DNA of 24,572 nucleotides from Gemmatimonadota bacterium (lineage in GTDB: Bacteria > 4572-55 > J002), in NCBI GenBank assembly GCA_003697105.1, contig RFFQ01000068.1, forward strand, positions 1 through 24,572, given 5' to 3'. Each line of letters opens with the position of its first letter. Position 1 is the first letter of the stretch. Both the position numbers and the translations under genes were made by a program. The notes beneath the pieces were generated by a model, which saw only the letters and a program-made list of their open reading frames with translations, made no database searches and was not told where the DNA came from. Below, in pieces: positions 6,550 through 14,376 of this stretch.

Positions 6550-7809
6550 TTAATTGACCGCAAATAAGGCGCGATACCATTCGACATTCATGGTGCTCAT
6601 CAGCACCCCGAGTAGCATCAAGACGACAAAAATTGCCTTACCGATATCGGAGCTTTTTAAACTCGCAATCAACCGGGGGTCGCGGGAGAGATACGCACTC
6701 GCCGCGAACAATTCTTCCCCAATCAACGTGTAGTCACAAGCCGCAATAAAAAATGGAATTTGTGCGACCATAGCGGTGCCAGCCACTTGAATTGCTCCCG
6801 CCGAAAACCCGGTTTCCGCCAAGATGAGAGATTCGGCATAGAATTCACCTAAATACAGGTTCGCAGCCGGATGTTCGCGAAGCATGATCCCGTTCACCCC
6901 GGCCACATAGGCAAATTGCTCCTCAGTTAGGAAGCGAACATTCTCCGGCGAATAGGCATCTAACCGTCCGGCATCCAAATAGCCTTCCCGAACCGTTTCA
7001 TCCGCCGCCGTCATAACGATGGGGTCGCGGCAAGGTACAATGAGTTTGGTGTCATATTCAGCGGTAATCTTAGCCACCTCACCCATAATCGCTAAACTCG
7101 CCAGGGTCTGGATGTTGGAGATCACCCCAATTCCCGGCACATACAACACCGGACGCCCCATTTCCGTGGCACGCCCAATCGCTTCTCCCACCGCGGAAAG
7201 CCCCGGAATACGCCGCACAAATAATTCACGCCGTTGCGCCTGAGCGGTGTACCAAAGCACCAAGCCCGAAAAAATAATAACCCCCAGCAAGATGTTTAAC
7301 AGCAAGGAGTTAAACCACTGGGGCTTTGCCATCCCTTCAACGGGAGTCGCCAATCGAGAGCGAATCTCATCGGTAGCGCCGACAGCCTGCACTTTATAAA
7401 AATAGGACTTTTGGTTCTCTACATTGTGATCGGTGTATTCCGTCGTTCCGGCACTGACCTCACCGATTTCCTCATAGGAACCACTCGCACTCGTCGAACG
7501 AAGAATAATATATTTGTGGACTAAGTTTCGGCCCTCACCATCATCTTGTGATTTTTCCCACGTAAGTTGAATAGCGCCACCACCATCATTTGGAACATCT
7601 TTCGCCTTTAATTGGCGGGGCGGCTCCGGAATGGGTGCCGGTAATGCGGGTACAATATCACTCAGATTTAAGGAATCAACGGAAACCGAATCCACTTCCG
7701 TAACTGGTACATCCGGATTGGATTCCTGAGCAGAAGCAGAATCCCCTGCCCAGCTAATCATCAGGAGAAAAGCACATAATCCTAAAAAAACGAAGGTCTG
7801 TTTGTGCAT
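6550..7809 (-). CDS. Fibronectin type III / DUF6754 membrane protein
   Basis: The protein has 419 aa. A signal peptide (about 1-28, cleavage near ASA-QE) is followed by an acidic linker. An Fn3 domain spans about 62-160 (IQLTWEKSQDDGEG, YIILRSTSASGSYEEIGEV, YFYKVQAVGA). A membrane helix lies at about 168-190 (LLLNILLGVIIFSGLVLWY). The region 195-385 matches what is described as DUF6754: RPVLYVPGIGVISNIQTLAS, IVPCRDPIVMTAADETVREGY, VRFLTEEQFAYVAGVNG and AGTAMVAQIPFFIAACDY. A last helix ends near residue 410. The Fn3 domain should be periplasmic, and the DUF6754 part should then lie on the cytoplasmic side. Function is unknown. GGAAAGGAG sits just before the ATG. It is the second gene of the operon, after an intervening hairpin. 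The DUF assignment is from memory of the family. Confidence 0.8.
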   Translation of the reverse strand: MHKQTFVFLGLCAFLLMISWAGDSASAQESNPDVPVTEVDSVSVDSLNLSDIVPALPAPIPEPPRQLKAKDVPNDGGGAIQLTWEKSQDDGEGRNLVHKYIILRSTSASGSYEEIGEVSAGTTEYTDHNVENQKSYFYKVQAVGATDEIRSRLATPVEGMAKPQWFNSLLLNILLGVIIFSGLVLWYTAQAQRRELFVRRIPGLSAVGEAIGRATEMGRPVLYVPGIGVISNIQTLASLAIMGEVAKITAEYDTKLIVPCRDPIVMTAADETVREGYLDAGRLDAYSPENVRFLTEEQFAYVAGVNGIMLREHPAANLYLGEFYAESLILAETGFSAGAIQVAGTAMVAQIPFFIAACDYTLIGEELFAASAYLSRDPRLIASLKSSDIGKAIFVVLMLLGVLMSTMNVEWYRALFAVN

Positions 7810-7826
7810 AACTACTCCTTTCCTTT

Positions 7827-7867
7827 AACAAAAACAAAAAAGGAGACCGTCATGGCTGACGCTCTCC
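7827..7867 (-). terminator. Intra-operon intrinsic terminator or attenuator
   Basis: On the minus strand GGAGAGCGTCA (7867-7857), a 4-nt loop GCCA and TGACGGTCTCC (7852-7842) form an 11-bp stem with one mismatch. TTTTTTGTTTTTG follows. It lies just after the stop of the barrel-sandwich gene and before the ribosome site of the Fn3-DUF6754 gene, so it would make the first gene more abundant than the other four unless readthrough is regulated. Confidence 0.75.
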
Positions 7868-7878
7868 AGATAAAGGTA

Positions 7879-9024
7879 TTATTCTTCAATCATTTCCACA
7901 TTCGCCCGAGGTAGGGTAACTTCTTGCTCAACACCTTCCAATTTTGCCTGTAAGACCCGCACTTTTGCTTCGGTTTCCAAGGCAGTTAATTCCGGTGGTA
8001 AAGCCGTCACCGTACCCAGTATACCAAAATAGGGATTCCGAATGACGCGGATGGGAGTCCCAATATCCATTCCTTTTAGTTCTCGTTCCACATCTTCAGA
8101 GCCGGTGAGATTTTGCATCTCCTCACTTATCGGGATAATAATTTCTGGACGAATCACACCTGCCCGAATTTGAGTTGCGCCGTTGATAGAGGCGTGCCGT
8201 CCAGCAGACTTTTGAAGCAGATGGAACGTTTTCCGCGCCATCGTAATTTGCCCAAACCCTTCCGTGATGACCAAACTGATCCCTAAATCTTCCGAACCGG
8301 TAATCGCCACACCTAAATCGTATCCCAGAAATTCGCGCAAATCACTATCATTAAGACCGCCCACAACGATCCCGCGCACACCGGTATCGATTGCCTTCTG
8401 AATAGCCGCCGCGGTAACCAGAGAACCGCCGCCAATAATCTTATCTTTGCAATCAGGTGTAACAAACGATTCATCCAAAATTTGTGCAGGAGATTCCGTC
8501 ACCACTTTCAGTTCACCGTGGGTCTCTCCACCGACACCAAAAATTCCTTGAATGAACGTACCTACGGTCTCCACGGCAATGCCTTCATTTTCAAAAACGT
8601 CAACCACGACGCCATCTACGTAGGCATTAATCTCAATCGGAATGGGGGGTTCCCGTAAAATCGCTTTACCGGTCACATTGGAAACACTTTCAAAAAAACC
8701 ATCGATGGGGGATTTTACCGTCGATTGAAAAAAACCAAAAAAACCACCACCTTTGGCAATCGGTTCGCCTTTCGTTACGGGGTCACCTTCTTTTTTCAAC
8801 ATGGCTTCCGGCACATCCGATGGATTGATCGTCAATGCACTTGCCACATTCACCGTTTGAATATTTCCGGGTAAATCTGTTCGGGCAACAACCGTATCCG
8901 CTTTAACCCGATCCCCTTTTTTGACGACAATTTGACCCGGCAATGGCAACCGGCGGTCTTTAATCAAAACAGTCTTTTCGGTAACCCGTAACCCAGGTGT
9001 GTATGCGTGTGCCAAAGCTGTCAC
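7879..9024 (-). CDS. Barrel-sandwich-hybrid (RnfC/NqrA-like) and KOW-like protein, head of the DUF6754 operon
   Basis: The protein has 381 aa, no signal peptide and no membrane helix. Residues about 15-50 (LIKDRRLPLPGQIVVKKGDRV, ADTVVARTDLPG) and 75-125 (LKKEGDPVTKGEPIA, STVKSPIDGFFESVSNVTG) are two halves of a barrel-sandwich hybrid, as in the N-terminal part of RnfC/NqrA. No CxxCxxC iron-sulphur motif is present. A middle alpha/beta part (GVRGIVVGGLNDSDLREFLG, SLVITEGFGQI) is not recognised. The last 60 residues (GTPIRVIRNPYFGILGTVTAL) fit a KOW motif. The start is uncertain: GTG at 9024 has GGGAGG only one base before it, while TTG at 9015 is better spaced (10 nt). A peripheral subunit docking on the membrane proteins of the same operon is inferred. 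Confidence 0.78.
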   Translation of the reverse strand: MTALAHAYTPGLRVTEKTVLIKDRRLPLPGQIVVKKGDRVKADTVVARTDLPGNIQTVNVASALTINPSDVPEAMLKKEGDPVTKGEPIAKGGGFFGFFQSTVKSPIDGFFESVSNVTGKAILREPPIPIEINAYVDGVVVDVFENEGIAVETVGTFIQGIFGVGGETHGELKVVTESPAQILDESFVTPDCKDKIIGGGSLVTAAAIQKAIDTGVRGIVVGGLNDSDLREFLGYDLGVAITGSEDLGISLVITEGFGQITMARKTFHLLQKSAGRHASINGATQIRAGVIRPEIIIPISEEMQNLTGSEDVERELKGMDIGTPIRVIRNPYFGILGTVTALPPELTALETEAKVRVLQAKLEGVEQEVTLPRANVEMIEE

Positions 9025-9087
9025 GCCTCCCTTCTAAACGTCTGAATTAAAAAGCAGATAAGACCTTAGTTCAATTTTGTAAGCGCT

Positions 9088-9117
9088 AGATTACCACACT
9101 TGTCCAGTACTTGTCAA
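9088..9117 (-). promoter_or_regulatory. Candidate promoter of the DUF6754 operon
   Basis: Reading leftward, a perfect TTGACA (9117-9112) is followed after 18 nt by TAATCT (9093-9088), a weak -10. The leader to the barrel-sandwich gene would be roughly 55-60 nt. The ACTTGTC direct repeat overlaps the -35 and spacer and could be an operator. The -35 is convincing, the -10 less so. Confidence 0.5.
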
Positions 9118-9257
9118 GTGCTTTTTCAAGAATGGACTCAAAAAGCCATTCGCCGGGACATTCTCGAATATCGAAGGGTCTGAAACGAGACTGCAAGTCC
9201 AACTGTATATATTTACATGTAACTTTCCGAAAGTACGTGATAACAAGGCGTTTTCCG

Positions 9258-9286
9258 TTGACATTAATTTCTCTTTTTGTTACTTT
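9258..9286 (+). promoter_or_regulatory. Candidate promoter of the dnaJ operon
   Basis: TTGACA at 9258-9263 and TACTTT at 9281-9286 are 17 nt apart. The same -10 hexamer and the same spacer length occur in front of tRNA-Gln in this window, which supports the call. It lies about 75 nt before the dnaJ start. Confidence 0.55.
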
Positions 9287-9359
9287 AATTTTCGCATTTT
9301 AATGTTACAAAGAGTTTTACATCATTTGAAGAACATAACCGACTTGCAGATGAGGTGCT

Positions 9360-10508
9360 ATGTCTAAACGAGATTATTACGAGGTTCTAGGGGTGGATCG
9401 ATCCGCCTCAGCGGAGGAAATCAAAAAAGCGTACCGAAAACTTGCCATGAAATATCATCCGGATCGAAATCCAGATGATAAAAATGCCGAAGAAAAATTT
9501 AAGGAAGCCTCCGAAGCGTATGAAATCCTTAGTGATCGAGAAAAGCGTGCATTATACGACCGGCATGGACATGCCGGCGTGGATCCCATGTTTGGTCAAG
9601 GGGGATTCTCGTGGTCCGATTTTACCCACGCCTCCGAATTTGAAGACATTTTGGGCGATCTATTTGGCAGTTTTTTTGGCGGACGGAGTCGTAGTAGTAG
9701 AAGCCGGCGCGGCTCAGCCCGGCGAGGAAAAGACGTTACCATCCCCCTTCACCTCTCTCTGGAAGAAATTGCGACCGGTGTTGAAAAGAAAATCCGCTAC
9801 AAACGTTACGAAAAGTGTGAAAAATGCGACGGAACCGGTGCCAAAAATAGAAATGCGGTTCAAACCTGCCCCGATTGTGGGGGTGCCGGCGAAGTACGCC
9901 GCGTTCAACGCTCCTTTTTAGGATCGTTCACAACCGTCACCGGTTGCCCTCGCTGCCAAGGGGAAGGTCAGATTATTACCGAACGGTGTCATGCTTGCCG
10001 GGGCGAAGGGCTTGTTCATGGAGAACAAACGGTTTCAGTGCGTGTGCCCGCTGGGGTTAGTTCTGGAAATTACATTCCAATCCGAGGGCAAGGCAGTGCC
10101 GGACCCCGCGGCGGGCCAAATGGGGACTTGATCGTCCATATCGAAGAAAAAGAACATGAATTTTTCGAGCGCGTCGGCGATAATATCATTTACACCTTAC
10201 CCATCAGTTTCCCGCAAGCGGCGTTAGGTGCAGAAATTGAAATTCCGACCCTCACGGATACGATCAAGTTAAAAATTCCGGAAGGAACTCAATCGGGTAA
10301 AGTGTTTCGGGTGCGAGACCGGGGGATACCTCACCTGAACGGGCGCGGTAGAGGTGACCAGTTAGTTCGGGTGATTGTCTGGGTACCGGAAAAACTGAGC
10401 AAAGACGATAAAAAATGGATCGAAAAGCTGGCAAAAAGTGAGAATCTGATGCCCCCCCAACCCGGCAAAGGCTTTCTCTCTAAAGTAAAAGAATTTTTGG
10501 GCTTGTAA
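9360..10508 (+). CDS. dnaJ: Chaperone DnaJ (Hsp40, type I)
   Basis: This 382-aa protein is a full-length type I J-protein that stimulates the DnaK ATPase and delivers unfolded clients in the cytoplasm. The J domain covers residues 5-70 with HPD at 33-35. The linker at 101-124 ([20 protein letters not shown]) is rich in Arg and Ser rather than the usual long Gly/Phe stretch. Four zinc-finger CxxCxGxG repeats follow (Cys153/156, 170/173, 196/199, 210/213), giving two zinc sites. After them come the substrate-binding beta domains ([40 protein letters not shown]) and the C-terminal dimerisation part. GAGGTG precedes the ATG. rsmE begins directly after its stop codon. Neither grpE nor dnaK is next to it. 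Confidence 0.97.
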   Translation: MSKRDYYEVLGVDRSASAEEIKKAYRKLAMKYHPDRNPDDKNAEEKFKEASEAYEILSDREKRALYDRHGHAGVDPMFGQGGFSWSDFTHASEFEDILGDLFGSFFGGRSRSSRSRRGSARRGKDVTIPLHLSLEEIATGVEKKIRYKRYEKCEKCDGTGAKNRNAVQTCPDCGGAGEVRRVQRSFLGSFTTVTGCPRCQGEGQIITERCHACRGEGLVHGEQTVSVRVPAGVSSGNYIPIRGQGSAGPRGGPNGDLIVHIEEKEHEFFERVGDNIIYTLPISFPQAALGAEIEIPTLTDTIKLKIPEGTQSGKVFRVRDRGIPHLNGRGRGDQLVRVIVWVPEKLSKDDKKWIEKLAKSENLMPPQPGKGFLSKVKEFLGL

Positions 10509-11247
10509 ATGTACGCCTTCTATGCCCCAGTGTCCGCATTTCAGGGGGAACACGTTCTAATTACGGGCGATGAAGCCCATCATTTAAACCATGTCCTGCG
10601 CGGTCAAGTCGGTGACACGGTTGAAATTCGGGATGGGGAGGGTCACGCCTATCAGGCTCAAATCGAATCCATCCAAAAAAAAAGACGTAACCTGCCGGAT
10701 TCTCACCCGGTGCACCCGCGATACCGAAGCCTCTATCCACATTGGGTTGGCACAAGCCCTACCAAAAGGCAAAAAATTTGAAGAAATTATTCGGAAAAAC
10801 ACCGAGATCGGCGTCCAAGAATTTCTGCCCCTCATAACCGAACGGACAGAAATACGCTACCCCAGCCATAAATGGAGGGGTGTTCACGAGCGGTGGAAAC
10901 GAGTCGCCATCAGTGCCATGAAACAATCCGGCAGAACCATTTTACCGGATATCCACCCACCTCAACCGGTGAGCGACATCCTGACCAGTACGCAGAACTA
11001 CGAATTAAAACTAATTGCATCTGCCTTTGAACATGATGTTACCATTCGGGATGTGTTGCACGCCTATCCCGATTTGACATCGGTACTCATCTGTATTGGA
11101 CCGGAAGGAGGGTTCACCGAGGCAGAAGTCACTCAAGCAAAAAGCCATGATTTTCGGGCGATAACTCTGGGTAAGCGTCGATTACGCACGGAAACGGCCG
11201 GTGCGGTCGCCGCGGGTATTTTTGCGGGGTATTATGACAATCCATGA
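10509..11247 (+). pseudogene. rsmE: 16S rRNA m3U1498 methyltransferase RsmE, frame broken at an A9 run
   Basis: The N-terminal PUA-like part (MYAFYAPVSAF, LITGDEAHHLNHVLRGQVGD, VEIRDGEGHAYQAQIESI) is in one frame from 10509. The SPOUT methyltransferase part is in another: LAQALPKGKKFEEIIRKNTE, EFLPLITERTE, AISAMKQSGR, ICIGPEGGFTEAEV and LGKRRLRTETAGAVAAG. The switch falls at nine A (10675-10683). Removing one A joins them into a normal 245-aa RsmE, reading I-Q-K-K-D-V-T-C-R. All family motifs are intact on both sides, so decay, if real, is recent. Sequencing error or transcriptional slippage are the alternatives. The enzyme methylates U1498 N3 in 16S rRNA. Its ATG follows the dnaJ stop without a gap and has no clear ribosome site, so it is probably translationally coupled. 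Confidence 0.9.
10675..10683 (+). repeat. A9 homopolymer at the rsmE frame switch
   Basis: A run of nine A sits exactly where the rsmE frame changes. Runs of this length are known sites of RNA polymerase slippage, as in the A9 of Thermus dnaX, and also of sequencing indels and mutation. Confidence 0.9.
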
Positions 11248-11283
11248 CCTTCATTCATTTCATTTCAACAAGGAGTTTGATTC

Positions 11284-12336
11284 ATGAGCATAGCAGTGGA
11301 TCGCCACAAAATTGAGATGGTCAACCAAACCATGAGCCAAATTGAAAAGCAATTTGGCAAAGGAGCGATCATGTGGCTGGGGAGCGATGAAGCAAAAGTC
11401 AAAGCCCCGGTAATCCCGACAGGAGCCATCAGTCTGGATGCGGCATTGGGTGTCGGCGGAGTACCCCGCGGTCGCGTTGTCGAAATTTATGGTCCCGAAG
11501 CCTCCGGTAAAACGACGATCGTCCTCCACATCATTGCCGAAGCACAGAAACGAGGCGGGTTAGCGGCATTTATTGATGCCGAACACGCCCTGGACCCCGT
11601 TTATGCCAAAAATCTGGGGGTAGATATCGAACGGCTGGTGATTTCACAGCCGGATACCGGCGAACAAGCCCTAGAAATCGCCGAAATGCTCGTTCGGAGT
11701 GGTGCAATGGATGTGATCGCCATTGACTCGGTTGCCGCCCTTGTCCCCCGTGCCGAAATCGAAGGCGAAATGGGAGACTCTCACATGGGTCTTCACGCCC
11801 GCTTGATGTCACAAGCGCTCCGGAAATTAACCGGTGTCATCAACAAATCAAAAACATGCGTGATTTTTACAAACCAAATCCGGTTGAAGATCGGCGTCAT
11901 GTTTGGGAATCCCGAAACCACCACCGGCGGACAGGCGTTGAAGTTTTATGCTTCGGTACGGATGGAAATCCGGCGCTTAGCCGCAATCAAAAAGGGGGAT
12001 TCGGTTGAAGGAAACCGGACACGTGTCAGAGTGGTCAAAAACAAATTAGCCCCGCCATTCCGCGAAACCGAATTCGATATTTTATATGGCCAAGGGATTT
12101 CCAAACATGGTGACTTGATCGATCTCGGCGTGGATATGGACATCATCACCAAACGGGGAACGTGGTATAGTTACGGTGAGGAACGCATCGGGCAAGGACG
12201 CAGCAACGCGATTCAATTTCTGCAAGAAAATCCTGAAATAGCCAACCAAATTGAAGCCCTAATACGGGAGAAACTGGGTTTACCCGGTGACCCCGATAGT
12301 AACGATGCCGAAAAGAGTGAAAACACGGCGGGATAA
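11284..12336 (+). CDS. recA: Recombinase RecA
   Basis: This 350-aa protein has the normal length for the family. It forms filaments on single-stranded DNA, catalyses homologous strand exchange and triggers LexA cleavage. The N-terminal helix ([11 protein letters not shown]) is followed by Walker [10 protein letters not shown] (70-78). Then come the catalytic Glu region ([13 protein letters not shown]), Walker B ([10 protein letters not shown]), loop 1 ([13 protein letters not shown]), the [11 protein letters not shown] helix, loop 2 ([23 protein letters not shown]), and a C-terminal domain with [13 protein letters not shown]. The tail is acidic. AAGGAG lies 8 nt before the ATG. It follows rsmE by 36 nt and overlaps recX. 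No SOS box was recognised just upstream. Confidence 0.98.
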   Translation: MSIAVDRHKIEMVNQTMSQIEKQFGKGAIMWLGSDEAKVKAPVIPTGAISLDAALGVGGVPRGRVVEIYGPEASGKTTIVLHIIAEAQKRGGLAAFIDAEHALDPVYAKNLGVDIERLVISQPDTGEQALEIAEMLVRSGAMDVIAIDSVAALVPRAEIEGEMGDSHMGLHARLMSQALRKLTGVINKSKTCVIFTNQIRLKIGVMFGNPETTTGGQALKFYASVRMEIRRLAAIKKGDSVEGNRTRVRVVKNKLAPPFRETEFDILYGQGISKHGDLIDLGVDMDIITKRGTWYSYGEERIGQGRSNAIQFLQENPEIANQIEALIREKLGLPGDPDSNDAEKSENTAG

Positions 12337-12838
12337 TCTACCGCCTCATGAGTTCAAAATCCGCTGTAAAGAATATCTGTTGTATCTACTGAGCCGCCGG
12401 GCATACAGCCGGAAAGAGCTCCACCAACGGGCAATCCGTAAAGGATATCCGGCGGAGATCATCCACGAAATCCTTGATGATCTAGAACGGGTAAATTTGG
12501 TAAATGACACTCAATTTGCGGAGCAATGGGTCGCCTCGCGGTTGCGATCCAAACCCCGGGGCGCTAAATTGCTCCGCTTGGAACTCAAACAGAAAGGAAT
12601 TGCACCCGACATTATCGATACGGTTTTAGCGGATCAATTCAATGATGAAAATCCAGAGAAAATATTTGCGCAACGTGTCACCCAGAACTATCTCAAAAAA
12701 GTGAAACATCTTGATCCACATATCCAAAAGCGCCGGATATATCAGTTTTTATCCCGGCGCGGATTTTCATACGATGCTATTTCTAGCGTCCTGGATGATC
12801 TCTCAATACATAATCCTCTGACGCCAGACAATCCTTAG
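12305..12838 (+). CDS. recX: Regulatory protein RecX
   Basis: The product has 177 aa from the ATG at 12305 ([11 protein letters not shown]). A GTG at 12287 would add six residues; neither start has a ribosome site, as is usual for a gene coupled to the one it overlaps. The family pattern is present: three-helix repeats with [60 protein letters not shown] and a final [24 protein letters not shown]. RecX binds in the RecA filament groove and limits filament growth and co-protease activity. The overlap of 32 nt with the end of recA points to translational coupling of the two, the most common arrangement in bacteria. Confidence 0.93.
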   Translation: MPKRVKTRRDNLPPHEFKIRCKEYLLYLLSRRAYSRKELHQRAIRKGYPAEIIHEILDDLERVNLVNDTQFAEQWVASRLRSKPRGAKLLRLELKQKGIAPDIIDTVLADQFNDENPEKIFAQRVTQNYLKKVKHLDPHIQKRRIYQFLSRRGFSYDAISSVLDDLSIHNPLTPDNP

Positions 12839-12868
12839 TTGTACGATTATTCACCATCATGGCGCATC

Positions 12869-12880
12869 TTAACCGGTTAA
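12869..12880. promoter_or_regulatory. 12-bp perfect palindrome before the citrate synthase gene
   Basis: TTAACCGGTTAA is a perfect palindrome 42 nt before the citrate synthase start. It could be an operator for a dimeric regulator. It is not a Fur, Crp or FNR consensus. No sigma70 promoter could be assigned with confidence around it. Confidence 0.35.
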
Positions 12881-12921
12881 TTCATCATATTTTTACAACA
12901 TAACCCATAAGGAGTACTACC

Positions 12922-14205
12922 ATGGCTAATTTGAAAGAAACACTCCAACAAAAGATTCCCGTTTGGCGGGACGAAATTCGCAGCATTGTCAAAGAACACG
13001 GCTCAACCGTGATTTCGGAAGTCACCATTCAACAGGCATACGGGGGAATGCGCGGAGTCAAAGGGCTTGTGTGCGATACGTCGCTGGTCAAGCCGGATGC
13101 AGGCTTAATCATCCGTGGAATCCCTGTACTGGAATTGACGGAGCGCCTGCCGGAAGAGATTTTTTTCTTGTTATGCACTGGTGAGCTACCGGATGAGGCG
13201 GCGCTAAAAGACCTGCAAACCGAACTGAAACGCCGCGCCGAAGTCCCCCAATATGTGTGGGATATGCTGGAAACGCTTCCGGCGGATTCACACCCCATGA
13301 TGATGTTTAATATGGCGGTTTTGTCATTGGAAAAGCAGTCGGTATTTCGTCAAAAATATGATGAAGGTATGTCCAAAACAGATTACTGGGAACCCACGTT
13401 GGAAGATGCTTTGAACCTATTAGCAAAAATTCCAGCACTTGTCACCGGCATTTACCGGTTGCGATTCAATAAAGGAGACCGCATTGCGCCCAATCCCGAT
13501 TTGGATTGGGCAGGCAACATGGCGCACATGTTTGGTATTGATGACCCCGAAGGGCACTTCGCGGACTTGATGCGACTTTATATGGTGCTTCACACCGACC
13601 ATGAAGGCGGGAATGTAAGCGCCTTCTCTTGCCATGTAATCGGCTCAGCACTTTCGGATGCCTATTACGCCGTTTCCGGTGGTTTGAACGGGCTTGCCGG
13701 GCCATTACATGGGCTGGCAAATCAGGAAGTGTTACGTTGGATCATCAACCTACGGAAACAATACAACGGTGTCCCGACCGCCGAAGAAATCGTCAAGTTT
13801 GCATGGGATACCCTCAACAGCGGCAAAGTGATTCCGGGGTACGGTCACGCCGTCTTGCGAGTGACGGATCCCCGTTACACCGCCTTCCATAACTTTGGTA
13901 AAAAGGTCTGCCCGGAAGCGGAAATGTTCCAAATTGTAGATGTGATCTTCCAAAACATCCCCAAGGTACTGCAAGAACATGGTAAGGCTAAAAACCCTTG
14001 GCCCAACGTGGATGCCATTTCCGGTTCGTTACTCTATCACTTCGGCTTGACCGAAATGATCTTCTACACCGTGCTATTCAGTGCCTCGCGCGCAATGGGT
14101 ATGCTTTCCCAGTTGTTAATGAGCCGGGCAATGGGCGAACCCATCACGCGACCCAAGTCAGTCGGTACCCAATGGATCAAAGACTTCTTAGCGGGACAGA
14201 GCTAA
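12922..14205 (+). CDS. gltA: Citrate synthase, mitochondrial-type
   Basis: The 427-aa enzyme condenses acetyl-CoA and oxaloacetate to citrate, the first TCA step. The catalytic triad seen in the animal enzyme is present: His263 in GPLHGLANQ, His309 in IPGYGHAVLR and Asp364 in WPNVDAISG. TDHEGGNVSAF (226-236) is the conserved oxaloacetate-side segment. These motifs match the eukaryotic (mitochondrial) branch rather than the hexameric E. coli GltA, which carries a different N-terminal domain. The arginine region ITRPKSVGTQW is near the end. GGAGTACTACC lies before the ATG. The gene stands alone in its transcript if the hairpin behind it terminates; the next TCA enzyme gene has its own promoter. 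Aconitase is not in the window. Confidence 0.96.
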   Translation: MANLKETLQQKIPVWRDEIRSIVKEHGSTVISEVTIQQAYGGMRGVKGLVCDTSLVKPDAGLIIRGIPVLELTERLPEEIFFLLCTGELPDEAALKDLQTELKRRAEVPQYVWDMLETLPADSHPMMMFNMAVLSLEKQSVFRQKYDEGMSKTDYWEPTLEDALNLLAKIPALVTGIYRLRFNKGDRIAPNPDLDWAGNMAHMFGIDDPEGHFADLMRLYMVLHTDHEGGNVSAFSCHVIGSALSDAYYAVSGGLNGLAGPLHGLANQEVLRWIINLRKQYNGVPTAEEIVKFAWDTLNSGKVIPGYGHAVLRVTDPRYTAFHNFGKKVCPEAEMFQIVDVIFQNIPKVLQEHGKAKNPWPNVDAISGSLLYHFGLTEMIFYTVLFSASRAMGMLSQLLMSRAMGEPITRPKSVGTQWIKDFLAGQS

Positions 14206-14233
14206 ATAAAGCCGCATCGATACCATATACTGA

Positions 14234-14268
14234 AAACGCCGTCAATGGAGATTTCATTGGCGGCGTTT
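14234..14268 (+). terminator. Hairpin after citrate synthase, possible terminator
   Basis: AAACGCCGTCAATG (14234-14247) pairs with CATTGGCGGCGTTT (14255-14268) over 14 bp with one G-U pair and a 7-nt loop. Only TTTCGCATT follows, so the U tract is poor. It may terminate weakly or protect the 3' end. Confidence 0.6.
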
Positions 14269-14287
14269 CGCATTCCGTAAAAAGCCC

Positions 14288-14316
14288 TTGACCCTCCTTG
14301 TAAAAAGCCACATAAT
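14288..14316 (+). promoter_or_regulatory. icd: Promoter of the isocitrate dehydrogenase gene
   Basis: TTGACC at 14288-14293 and CATAAT at 14311-14316 are 17 nt apart, each five of six to consensus. It starts 20 nt after the citrate synthase hairpin and about 60 nt before the next start codon. Confidence 0.65.
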
Positions 14317-14376
14317 AGACCCATTAAAATCCCCTTAACATCTATCCCTTTTAATTCGAGAAAGGATCATTACGAT

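Larger units (their letters stand above)
9025..9359. other. Divergent intergenic regulatory region
   Basis: This 335-bp gap lies between the DUF6754 operon (-) and dnaJ (+). It holds candidate promoters for both directions (listed separately), a direct repeat of ACTTGTC (9098-9104 and 9109-9115) that partly overlaps the leftward promoter, and a palindrome ACTTTC-C-GAAAGT at 9222-9234. No CIRCE element (TTAGCACTC-N9-GAGTGCTAA) was found in front of dnaJ. No convincing coding frame is present; the one plus-strand open frame here lacks a ribosome site and family features. Confidence 0.6.

Noticed and set aside
9025-9359. CIRCE (HrcA) element or sigma32 promoter before dnaJ
   Set aside because: No TTAGCACTC-N9-GAGTGCTAA or close variant was found; the GTGCTTTTTCAAG stretch matches only by chance and lacks the second arm.
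10660-10700. Programmed -1 frameshift at the A9 run of rsmE
   Set aside because: A -1 move gives CAA AAA AAA AAG ACG TAA, which stops at once; only a +1 move, loss of one A or gain of two A joins the halves.
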